Shown: piece by piece, positions 11,970 to 22,287 of the stretch
Layout: each line of letters begins with the position of its first letter
How positions within the stretch are numbered: the stretch's first letter is position 1
Source of the DNA: Mycogone perniciosa
Lineage: Eukaryota > Ascomycota > Sordariomycetes > Hypocreales > Hypocreaceae
Assembly (NCBI GenBank): GCA_025331125.1
Contig: JAOALB010000073.1
Location: 124,001-188,000 of the forward strand
Direction of reading: 5' to 3'
DNA length: 64,000 bases
Notes under the pieces: model-generated
Seen by the model: the letters and a program-made list of their open reading frames with translations, nothing else
Database searches by the model: none
Told to the model about the DNA's origin: nothing
Made by a program: the position numbers and the translations under genes

Positions 11970-14150
11970 ATGGACCGGCCCCGGAGCCCGTCCCGGAGCC
12001 AAGTCACCGGCAATCGCCCGGAGAAGCCGGAGATTCCAAAGACACGGGCCTGTACCAACTGTGCGTGGTTGAAGATGAAGTATCAATTGCTGGACTCTGG
12101 GGAAATGCGTCCGCAAGAAACCAATTGTGTTTGGTATACCCAACTGGCCACTCTCCCAGATAGTAAGGGCTAATCGTAGTTAGGTGTACCCGCATGATGC
12201 CTCCGTGTCATGTTTCGGAACCTGCACAACGCAAGAAACGACGTAAATCCGCGGTCAGTAACTGCCAGTTATACTTAGATGAAGCAGGCGAGTGGCTCAG
12301 CCGACAAGAAGATGAATGTCTCCGTGATTGCTGCCAGCCAGCGTATGCAGGCTAACGGAAAGCCGCCGTTGACCCCAGAAAGCCATGATGCATGCATGAC
12401 AGACAACAGCCATCACTGGCAGTAGTAACAGCAACCACTGCAGCCGTTGCATATACAGCGTTCACAACCTGCCTCAGAGACCAATGTCAGACTCCAACTG
12501 CCATCCCAGCTAATTCGTTAGCTTTCCAGTTGATACCAGGGTTCTGGTTACTAGAGAAGAAGTTCCATCGTACTTTAATATATATCAGCGAGAGTACATG
12601 CCCGACTACCCCTTTATCATCATCCTAGAGGACTTGGATCTGCTTACCCTCCACTTAGAGTCACAATGTCTCTTTCCGATGGTCATGACGGCGGATGCCG
12701 CAGTCCACCGTTACCCAATAGACCACTTGATGGCCAAACAGTAGAAGAGTCTGGAGCTGCTGTAGGCCATCCTTCTCAATCTGACCTGGTAAGATCCCTT
12801 GCTAAACTTGGCTGTCCTGAACCCAGTAATTAGATGTTATTATTGTAAGGGCGACATCCATTTCAACTTCAATACGGAAGTGACCAACCTTCTGCAGCTA
12901 GCCATGGCGTTGGTTCTGGACCTTGGGTCGGATAGGGCCTCCAGAATCTACCAACCTACATCCTAAGTCTCTCCTTCTTGAGGTTTGGACGACGGTCAGC
13001 GAAGGCACATAAAGACCTGGGGCTCCCGCTCTGAATGAGAAAAGAGCTGTCCTTGGCTTGTGCTACATTAACTCTCTCTGTTAGTGCTTCTCTTATCTCA
13101 TAGATTTTTATTCTAGCCATCATGCAGCATTTCGGCATGGTTCAAATGCGGCAGTTAGCTCCTATGGCATAGTTTCCTTGCGCAATGGTACGAGCCTCTG
13201 GCCGAGTCTGGGCTAGGGAGTTATTTATATGTAACTGCTTTGATCAGAATATAGCGGGTTACTGATCGGGCATGCTGCGTGCTACCCGGGTTTGATGTGA
13301 TTTAGAATGGACCGGACGTATATCGATCGCCCATCGACATAGTCATTGATAATGTTCGCAGAGAACTCAAAGACTTGAGAAACTCACAACCAGAATGTGT
13401 AAAGAAGAAACATGAGCATTCCCAACCGAACTTCCGACTTCCAACAAGATGAAGATATGGGACCAATTCGTTGCAGAAATCTTCTGGGCTTATTACCACG
13501 CCCTTCCCGTTTTTCTATCCGAACCGTCCACCTCCATGCAAACCCCTTCCCTGTCTGGATCAGGCGTCTTACCATCCGAGCCCTTCTAACGGTTCAAGAG
13601 CGTCTGGAAATATCTACTTGCTGTGGTCGACTTCTTTAATCCACTCCTCTCATTCCCATAAAAGAACTAGCAGGTCTGCCAGTTTCAGTGACTAGTCTCT
13701 TAGCTTTTGCAGTCGTAACCAGATCATGTCTCCTGTTACTTAACGATTCTGTCGACTGTTAGTCCGACATGGTGCGCAGAAAACTCGATTTCGCTGACAC
13801 AATGAAATGCCTAGGCGACCGATTCGAGGACGCTGATACTTGGGCTAGGGAGGCCGACCGAATGTGACGCCTTCTAGATACCGGCGGTACGATGTTCTGG
13901 AGATACAGCTTCAAACTGAGATGGATCTGACGGTCGTACTTGTCGAGGATTTCCCAGGATCAGCCACCCTTGGCAGAGACACAGCAACCTGGCCAGCCGT
14001 CACAGAATGCGGATACACTATGGCAAGATTGCAATATCGAGGTCATTTTTTGGTCAGATGTTATGTCTATGTTTGGCCCCAACTTCATGACCGTCACGAC
14101 AACCGAGATACCACAAATACAGACGCCGAAGTGGCATGGTGTGCCGGCAA
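11970..14150 (+). pseudogene. Decayed fungal Zn2Cys6 transcription factor
   Basis: The remains of a C6 zinc-cluster regulator are readable in order. The cluster at about 12040-12150 reads ACTNCAWLKMKYQ and CVWYTQL. Against the family pattern (C-x2-C-x6-C ... C-x2-C), the third and last Cys are now Tyr, and Arg positions are Trp or Gln. All these changes can be explained by C:G to T:A transitions. Further on, YMPDYPFIII (near 12598), KSLELL (near 12746) and HFNFNTEVTNLLQLAMAL (near 12865) match the fungal-TF middle homology region, interrupted by TAG, TAG and a splice-made TGA. Later pieces are NEKRAVLG (near 13035) and a C-terminal stretch from about 13660 to 13920 (LAGLPVSVTSLLAFAVVTRS, FADTMKCLGDRFEDADTW) with TAG and TGA stops. 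There is no continuous frame. It is a pseudogene; the target genes are unknown. The 3' limit is approximate. Confidence 0.8.
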
Positions 14151-14433
14151 TGAGGGCGATTTACTTGGACCGTATGAGATTCAACATCCCCCCCCAAAAA
14201 AAAGAAGATTATTTACACATGATTAATCGCGCAGAAGTCTTCACAAACCTGGAGCAAACCTTGATGAGCCATCGGCACTCGCAGCTCCGTCCTGGACCAT
14301 ATCCGATCCACACCAGATATACTTTCTTTGTTTTCTTGAGCCGACGGAGCCTAAAGGACGAAGCAATGTAAAAGATTTAATTCGCGAGATATCTGAAACG
14401 ATTCACTGTAATTGATATGTTAGCTAGTGAACT

Positions 14434-17375
14434 ATGCTCACAAACATTCTGGGGTTACATTGCCAAGTCGATGTGGACAGGGAGTTCAGGGCCTATGAGG
14501 CTCAACTGGGTTGCCAGCTCAACCCCACCCGGAAGACGGAGATTTCCATAATACTAGGAACGCTTTCCAGGGAACCGACGTACGCTTCTCTTGGCACAGA
14601 ATTGTGGCTAGTAGCCGACTACCTTAGCTCCGCTGATCCTGATGATGATGATCAAGAGCTGTGGTCGCGCACCTCAAAGTTGTTGAGGCATGTTGAAAAG
14701 ATTTGTAGTGTAAGTCTGGAAGTATTCTACTTCTGGGTAAGGGACCCGGCAATAGTTTAATAGTGCTAATATCTATTAGTGGCCAACGCGAGTCCCAACA
14801 AGCCGTTACCTACTCTTGGAGGCCATCGCACAGGAGGAAGTAGGCTCACAAGGATATAAAAGGGCTCAGAAACAAGTCCAGCAAGGACTGCAGAATCTCG
14901 TATCGAAGACCAATAATGGCGACGAGGCCATTCTCCGCTTGAAAAGAATCGTGGAGCGAGGCAACATCAAGCTGCATAATGTCGACGGGGATATACCGAT
15001 GAAGTCTCGAAAGAACAGGCCTGTCGATCCACATCCTAGCGAAATCCACGCCCAAGTATACGGCGTCTTACGAGAACACTTGTGTTGCCCATGTAATGGG
15101 CCGGTCTGGGAAGATCATGGCAGGCGCAGTCACTTGGCCAGATTAATGCTGCGGCCGCAGCTGCAAAACATGAACGACGACGGCCAAGTTCAGTTTGACA
15201 TGCTCTTCTCATCAAGTCCGGCATGGGGGGAGCAGTTCGATCGCTGGCAAGATGTAGAGCTTCTCGTTCCACAGTAAGGTTTTTAAGAATTCGACATGCT
15301 ATCGCCGAAGCTGACGGAAATTCAGGGCCCAAAAGAAGCAAAGAAGCCAAATAGGCGCGCAAGATTCCCCGGGGACGGTGGTTGCGCCCAGCTATTTTCG
15401 TCCACAGAGAGTGCGATTGGGGTAATTGGTTAAGGGAAGTTTTGTGAGCTCGTCAAGGTGGATACCGGCTCGCGTGTCCGCTTAGCGATCCAAGACGGAA
15501 AGCTTCAGAGGTATAGATCGGATTTCCTGAAGCAAATGGTTCAGCACGTTCCCGGTATCTCGCTTGCCAGTATTCTGAAGAACTACCATGTCTCAGCCAA
15601 GGTGAAAGCCGTGCTGGCCTACATCCTTGCCCAGTCTGTCTGGCAGTACTACGATTCTGACTGGATGAAGACAAGATGGACGAGCGAGTCGATTCAGTTC
15701 ATTAAGGAGCGTGGAGGTAGTATTCCTAGCGATCAGGGCCAATTGTTTCCGTCCAGACCTTATCTCTCTGTTCATTTCGGGGATGAGGGCCCCTGGTCAG
15801 GTGAGTATAGTGCCATCGAAGGTGAGATTCATCACTACCCGAGGATCCGAGCACTTTGAATCATGTTGGTCGAGATTGACATCGGGTCTCCGCTTCCTAG
15901 GCGAGATCGGCGGGATCAAGCACAGTCGCTGGCGGCCAGTATCAACGAGGACTTACTATTAGCTATTCAGTGCCTGAATAACGACAAGCTCTGGATAGAC
16001 TTTGAATACTCTGATTATCGTAATGCAGCCAAGAACTGTTTGGATCCTGGAACGTTTGTTTTTACACCCGAAAGCGGAGAGACAGAGAGGCTAGAAGGCG
16101 TAAAGCAGCGGAGGGACATCCTGTACGACACGGTCGTCTCTCGGCTAAGGGAGCTCCTCGAAGGGACAAAGTGGATGGAACAGCTGACTAAAAATAAAAT
16201 CGGCCCTCTGGACACTTCAATCGGAAATACGCCCGTTCAACAGGTTGCGCAACAGTCTCTTAGTAATGTCTTGCTGGAGCAACAAGCGAACCGCAAACCC
16301 AAGAAAGCCCATACGGAGAATGAGAAGAATGAGAACAATGAGAAAGCGGCAAGAGAGTGGCTCTCACGTATGCAACGGCTGAGTAGAACGCTGGCAGCTA
16401 CCCCAGGCATGGCTCCTAGTCGTTCCTCCGCGCGGATTCGGATCGCTATTCTGGACACTGGTTGCGACGATGATTCCACCTTCTTCTACCTTCTTCCACC
16501 TTCTTCCACCTTCCACACAATTTGGCTCGCCTCAAAGAATGGAAAGACTATGTCGGTGGCTCTGAAGAGTGGGTAGACAACCACGGGCATGGAACTCACT
16601 TGGCCTCTCTCATTATGAAGATTGCTACAGAAGCAGATGTATACGTAGCGCGTGTCGCATCAGGTCCCAATGAACTCTCGATGGCAAGCGAGAATGTCGC
16701 AAAGGTAGAAGAAATTTTTTTTAACTGATGAGTTTGAGTCTACTAACAAGATTTCAGGCCATCTCCTGGGCAAGCAAGGAGTGGAAAGCCGACATAATCT
16801 CGATGTCATTTGGATACGCAGAGGAGCAGCAGTGCATCAGCAATGCCATACTCGATGCTTTGAACCACCGTCACGGCTCTATACTTTTCTTCTCAGCTGC
16901 CTCAAACTCCGGAGCAAACCAGAAGGAGATGTTCCCTGCTAGCCATGACTCCGTCATCTCTATCCGCGCCACCAATGCAAACGGACACTTTGAAGACTTC
17001 AATCCCCCGCGGAACGAGAACGAAACGGCAGTATTTGGAACTCTGGGCTTAGCGGTCCCAGGAGCATGGCTGAGCGACCACAATGGCGAAAAATACCAAT
17101 CTGGCACCTCGGTTGCGACCGCAATAGCAGCAGGCATAGCAGGCGTTTTACTAGGATACGTAAACAGCAGAGCGGAAGTCGGCACATTGTCAGATGCTGC
17201 ATTACAGAGCATTAAAAATAAGATACGGACACGTCGTGGGATATTAGCCTTGTTTAAGGCCCTTTCCATGCCGTCGTTGAATGGACCCTACCTGTACCTG
17301 ACGCCATGGCAGCTAATAGATGAATCAGAAGATAAACGATGGGTAACGAATGCAGCAGAATTATCGAACATCTAG
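14434..17375 (+). pseudogene. Broken subtilisin-like (S8) protease with an N-terminal DUF7580-like region; HET-Q2-type candidate
   Basis: Pieces align in order with fungal intracellular S8 proteases. The first exons are 14434-14709 and 14780-15273. A DUF7580-like region follows, with VKAVLAYILAQSVWQYYDSDWM near 15605-15665 and IHHYPRIRAL at 15829-15856. The S8 domain comes last. Its catalytic residues are all present: Asp at 16453 (AILDTGCD), His at 16588 (NHGHGTH), oxyanion Asn at 16905 and Ser at 17109 (SGTSVAT). A normal intron lies at 16705-16757. There are three lesions: loss of frame with TAA at 15431-15433, an in-frame TGA at 15857-15859 inside a conserved motif, and a frameshift at a 10-bp repeat between Asp and His. 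No GT-AG intron removes the frameshift or the TGA. The gene ends 130 bp from the gasdermin stop, tail to tail. The true start is uncertain. Confidence 0.8.
16474..16513 (+). repeat. 10-bp minisatellite inside the protease coding region
   Basis: Four direct units of TTCCACCTTC; the second has T for C at position 4. The frame before the array (Asp motif) and after it (His motif) differ by a net two bases modulo three. Two fewer units, or five more, would therefore put them in register. This is the direct cause of the frameshift in the S8 domain. Confidence 0.9.
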
Positions 17376-17504
17376 TATCTTGTGGATAATTAATAGAAAT
17401 TAAGTAAACACCAAGTATCAGGAGCCATTACGAGATGTGAGAGTGACTTGACAGGTAGTAGGCAGGTAGAAATTACCTGAACTTAACCCGCCTCCTACTA
17501 GTCG

Positions 17505-18404
17505 TTATGAATCGACGGCTGATATACATGTGATCCTGTGCTTGCCTTCTCCCACCTCCACCATCTTGATTCCTCCCACGCTGGAAGGTGACAGATTATC
17601 CACACTCGCTACACATGTAGTAATCTGTTCCTTTATCTCGTCGTCTGCATCCTCATCATCTGATTCCTCACTTTCATCATCATCGTCCTTGCTGATATAA
17701 GCCGCCTTGTGTCTAAGTTCATCATACTCGATTCTTGTCCCTCTCCAACCCTTGACCTCGATCTTGAGGAGCTGATAAGCGAATACGATGTCCTCTCCTG
17801 CCTTCCACGTATCGCTCTCCACAGCGGCAGTGGAACTGGCGAGACTGGCCCCGAGTCCTATGTCACCTGCAGGCGTGGGAACATCGCCACTAACCGCCAC
17901 CTCACCAGCTCTGTTCTTCCCCCTTTCCTCAACGGCCGCGAAGCCCTTTGCGACCATCAAGCCAGTGACCATATAAACTGGATGCCGGAACCCAGGCATG
18001 TTACTAGCCTTGATAACTGCCTGTACACGCGGGGTCTTGAGGCGAGCCTCAATCACATCCAGCGTCGGGTCAGTGACAAAGTAAGTTGTTTCAAGAGCTT
18101 CCATTGTATAGCTTGTTTGTACGTTGACACCTCGCTCGCCGGACACTTTAGTAGAGACGGTTTGCAGGAATTGGGACCATATAGCCATCGAAATATCGTG
18201 ACTAGCACTGCGAGTCATGCTACGGTTGTGATCGGTGATCGTTTCGACTCGCGGGTAATCCGACTTCAAGGCCTCAGCTTCGACGGTCGTTAGCGCCCGA
18301 TGCGGCCGCAGAGGGTCTGCAATGATGTTCCCCAGAGCTATCGGGCCTGTGCCGGGTTTGAAACGAAAGCTGGGCGCAAGAAGAAACGTGGGCTGCTGCG
18401 TCAT
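17505..18404 (-). CDS. Fungal gasdermin-like pore-forming cell-death protein (HET-Q1/RCD-1 type)
   Basis: An intact single-exon gene of 299 residues with no signal peptide. The N-terminus (FLLAPSFRFKPGTGPIALG, then NIIADPLRPHRAL) and the later segments TSYTMEALETTYFVTDPTL, VYMVTGLMVAKGF and DIVFAYQLLKIEVKGW match my knowledge of fungal gasdermin-like proteins, in which the N-terminal domain makes membrane pores and a short tail holds it inactive. Residues 1-237 would be the pore domain. A 62-residue tail follows, beginning with a very acidic run (about 239-256). Its size fits the short removable C-terminus of HET-Q1. The neighbouring S8 pseudogene, convergent and 130 bp away, matches the known gasdermin/subtilase pairing. 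The role in incompatibility or defence death is inferred. The frame on the opposite strand is a shadow. Confidence 0.82.
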   Translation of the reverse strand: MTQQPTFLLAPSFRFKPGTGPIALGNIIADPLRPHRALTTVEAEALKSDYPRVETITDHNRSMTRSASHDISMAIWSQFLQTVSTKVSGERGVNVQTSYTMEALETTYFVTDPTLDVIEARLKTPRVQAVIKASNMPGFRHPVYMVTGLMVAKGFAAVEERGKNRAGEVAVSGDVPTPAGDIGLGASLASSTAAVESDTWKAGEDIVFAYQLLKIEVKGWRGTRIEYDELRHKAAYISKDDDDESEESDDEDADDEIKEQITTCVASVDNLSPSSVGGIKMVEVGEGKHRITCISAVDS

Positions 18405-18710
18405 GGTGAAGCTGAAGCAGTCGCCACGTGAGTGATTTGCTGATGCGGGATACTCTCGGGCTCGCTTCGATGTTGAGCGAAAAGCTAAAGGTCGTACTGA
18501 AGCAGCAGACTCCCCTCCTCATAATGAAGCTTAGATGAACCACATGCATCTTGTAGCTCTTATGTAACCCACACTCATGCATTTGACAAGGGGTTCCGAC
18601 CAATGACTTCGATGACACCACGTGAGGATTCATCTCCTCTCCCATCTACCAGCGGGACAGAGCATGGAAAGTAAATAACGAACGCACACGCCTCCCACCA
18701 AGAATCCAAC
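18405..18710. other. Divergent promoter region between the gasdermin and TPR genes
   Basis: About 306 bp between two start codons that point away from each other, so both promoters must lie here or overlap. No clear TATA box was seen. Confidence 0.5.
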
Positions 18711-21700
18711 ATGTCCATCCAAAATGGCAAGATGATTTCTGAAGCAAGTGCAGAATGCTTGCAGGGCTTCACTGCCTGCCTGGCCGTCGAGCCACGAATG
18801 AAGGATAAATGGGCTGAGAACCGCATGGCGGACTTCAACCTCTGGGTCTCTAGTACTGGTGCATCCGCTCAGAAGCGAGCTTCTCTCGACTCTCGACTCG
18901 CCCTTGAACCCGAAGCCCGTGGTGTGATAGTGAGTCTTTTGAATCAGCTCACTGGAGCCGTCGACAAGTGCAGAACGTTAGGTGAGGGAAAAGAAAATAT
19001 TTATTTCATCCTGCCGACTTATCAGCCGCTAATTCAGACACGGTATCCCTTAGTACTCTCTGAGATACTACCCAACCAAGATGGAGAACATGCTCATGAG
19101 CATCCCCTCATGGAAGAGCGAAGCGACTGTCCATCATCCGCTTGGTCGGATGAGTCTACCGATGAAGAATTAGAAACGGAGTTGAAACAGCTCGCTTCGC
19201 GCAGCCCATTGCACAGACAAATGAAAACTATAGAGGTGATGCTTGATCAACTTGCCCGGATCGCTGTCGCAGTACGAAGGTCAGGCAGACGTTCGCGACT
19301 ACAGAAAGCAGATAAGCGGTTTAAACCAGGGGATCATGAAGACTTACAATAGCATCTCATTACAATTGTGCTCGCCCACCCTGAGTTTTCCAGAGGACCT
19401 TTCAACTCGTTTGAACAGACCGATCCGGGGTTTTTGAAAGCGCAAATCGACCCTACGAGACTGAGCGAGGTCCAGAAACGTCTAATCCGGTGCAACCTGA
19501 AGCGTCGAAACCGCTTCTTATATGCGCAACAACATTCTGAAAAGCTGGGTCCGGGTGTTGTGGAGGGTCAATCCCAGGTCCAACCTGTCAAGGCAATTGA
19601 TACCTGTCCGATCATTTCTCGAGAATCGGCTAAGGGAATCCAGAACTCTCTACCTGCCATAGAGAAACCCCCAGACCAGGAAGCAGGCACACCAGTGAAT
19701 CCCACAATAAGAACAGGCACCAGTGCGTCCGCTGTCGGCGATGCCCTTATTTTACAACAAGTACGTAAATCAGCACCAGCTGCATCGACTGTCATGTCGT
19801 CGACGGTGATCTCGCTTGAATACCCTCACCCTCCAAGAGTGGATGAGGGAGCCCTTATTTTCAAGTGCCCTTGCTGTTGTCAAGCGCTCCCCAGGGACTA
19901 TTCAGAAGATCGCAGATGGAAGTAAGTCCCTTGGTCTGGGTGGAGTTGCGCATAACTCTGAGCTAAGATAGAAAACACCTTGCCGACGACCTTAGCCCGT
20001 ACACTTGCATACTGCCGGAGTGCACGAAACCTGAGACTCTCTTCGCCACAAAGGATTCCTGGCGGGCACATCTCCTCAATGAACACAATAGCTTTGAGTA
20101 CTGGGTCTGCTATTCCTGTCTAGATGGTCTACAGTTTTTCAGTGAAGATGCCCTTGAGGAACATATCACGGTAAAACATGCGGTATCCGTACCACAGGAC
20201 CAAATTCCACTCCTAGTTGATGTTTCCAGGCGTTCGGCTCCGATGGATATTACGTCATGTCCGCTCTGTAATTGGGCAGAAACCCAAGAAGGCGAAATAA
20301 ACAAAGATGTGCTCCTCGATCACATTGCCAAAGAGATCCATTCTTTCTCGCTTCGATCGTTACCATGGGCAGACGATAACGGGGGGGAGACCGACAAGAG
20401 AATAAAGGAGAGCAGCTACAAGGTTTACGACTGGCTTAGACGCAATAATTTGTTGAATGAGAAGCGTGAGGAAGCGCAAGAATCTCCGGGGAAGAAAGTA
20501 GATGCCTCCGGGTACTTTCGGCACAATGCATATTTTGCAGACAGTTTAACAACTTCAGCCTCCAGGGAAATTGATTCATTCGCTTCATGGGAGGAAGAGC
20601 TTGAGAAGTGGAAGCAGAGAGATGGGTCTGTTTCTTTTGGAAGCGGAAGAAGTGAGGCGGTATCTTCTCAGAATAGTGGGATAACACTATTTTTGAGAGA
20701 TACAGAGGGGGCAGTTTCTCCTGTGCCATATGGTTTTGACGGCAGCAGAAGTGAGCCAGAATTTGGTGAGGAAGCTGACGAAATGGGCTGGCTCAATCCT
20801 GAATCTCCGCTTTTTAGTGAGGTCGATATATTATTCCCTGAAAGCGAGAACGAACTTGGCGACGTTGAAGAATATCTCCGGCAAAGAATAGCACATGAAA
20901 AGAAAACGCTAGGACGAGAGCATCCAGACACTCTTACCTCCGTTGACCAGCTTGGACTGGAATTTCTGCGCCAGGGTAGATATGAAGAGGCTGAAGAAAT
21001 GCAAATTCAAGCATTGAAGGGAATGGGGAAGACACTAGGAGATGAGCATCCCTTAACGCTGGGGATCATGGCCAACCTAGCTTTCACATACACCAAGAAA
21101 GGAAAATGGCTATTGGCAAAAGAGTTCCTCTTCCGCGCAGAAGGAAAGGGGGATGCCATGATGAGAATGACTCGCAGGGCCAATCTAGCCTCCAGCAGCA
21201 CCATGGGGCTGCAAGGGTGTTAGAGAACACACGAAAGCTACGGACACGACTTGACGAGGTGACACTGGATACTGCTACTGGTATGAGATCAGAGGAGTAC
21301 CCTGACATATTAGCCATCACAACTAGCCTGGTTCTTATATACATGAGGCAAGGAAAATTAGAGGAGGCAGAAGATGTACAGGCGATAGTGCTGGCGGGAA
21401 TGCGGAGCTGCTTGGGGACGAAGCGCCGAGATACACTAACAATCATGGCTGACATGGCACTTATCTACACGAAGCAAGGGAAATTGAAGGAGGCAGAAGA
21501 GCTACAGATGGAAGTGCTGGAAAAGAGGCGGAGGGTATTAGGGGAGGAGCACCGTGATACACTAACCAGCATGGCTGACCTGGCGGCAACCTACCGTGTA
21601 CAACTTGCAAGGGCGACCATGATGGGGGAAACGAAGAGCGAAAGCAATACAGCAGCGCTTGTAAGCGCTGATGAGGATGACCCTTGGGGTGCTCCCCCCG

Positions 21701-22287
21701 GGCTAATAAATCGAAGCACAACAAGCGCAAGTCCAACCAAGCAGCACCACCTGAATTGGTAGCTCCTGATTCCGGCATGAAGAGCTATAGCGACGCAACT
21801 GCATCGGAACAAAACTTGGAATCCGGATCCCAAGTTGAGAAACCTGGCGAGAGAAATCTCTTTGGAACCGCTCCCGGTGGGCCTCCCCTTCTTGGAAGGT
21901 TTGGCGGAGGAAAGAAGACAAAAGACAAACCGCCGCCCAACACAACTGAAAAAAAAACAAGATAAAGAGGATGCTTTTAGGTAGGCAAGCTCTTCGGCAA
22001 AGCGGTGGCGAGAAGAGTTTGCGGTCTTTACACCATCTAGTATGAATATTGATTTTTTAGATAAAAAGAGTTATGAGAATGTTGAGGGGAGCAGGGATAT
22101 GGACACCACACCAGCAAGTGAGACAGTTATGGAAGTAGAGAGAGGTCAGAAAGAGCCAGCTGGACATGCAGCAAGATTAGATGAAGATATTATGGAAAGT
22201 CCCAGTCTGGGACGCGGGGATATGGCACTGATACGGCCTGCATCAACGACGTTGACGAGGATGCTGTCTTGGACGAGTTTGGGATAG
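18711..22287 (+). pseudogene. Broken zinc-finger plus TPR (kinesin-light-chain type) protein
   Basis: The start ATG opens a helical N-terminal region of a common fungal family (WAENRMADFNLW; LDQLARIAVAVRRSGRRSRL). An in-frame TAG at 19350-19352 interrupts a conserved helix, and the same frame continues with LSEVQKRLIRCNLKRRNRFL. Zinc-finger-like pairs follow (FKCPCC and YTCILPEC...HLLNEH), with an intron at 19922-19971. From about 20860, TPR repeats carry the HPDTL and GRYEEAEEM signatures. A frameshift at about 21100-21223 moves the TPR array into another frame (TLTIMADMALIYTKQGKLKE). A second shift near 21700 precedes a charged, disordered tail. TPR arrays of this type are sensor regions in fungal NLR-like proteins, but no nucleotide-binding domain is present. 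A possible intron near 18982-19037 is uncertain. Confidence 0.72.

Noticed and set aside
14160..14371. Open frame ending shortly before the protease start as part of either pseudogene
   Set aside because: It reads MRAIYLDRMRFNIP... but matches neither the transcription factor nor the protease family clearly. It is left unassigned.
16456..16521. An intron to explain the frameshift in the S8 domain
   Set aside because: No GT donor with a usable AG acceptor lies between the Asp motif and the restored frame, and the shift coincides with a 10-bp repeat.
17709..18293. Long plus-strand open frame (194 codons) over the gasdermin gene
   Set aside because: It is antisense to a frame with clear family similarity and shows no domain or protein-like composition of its own.
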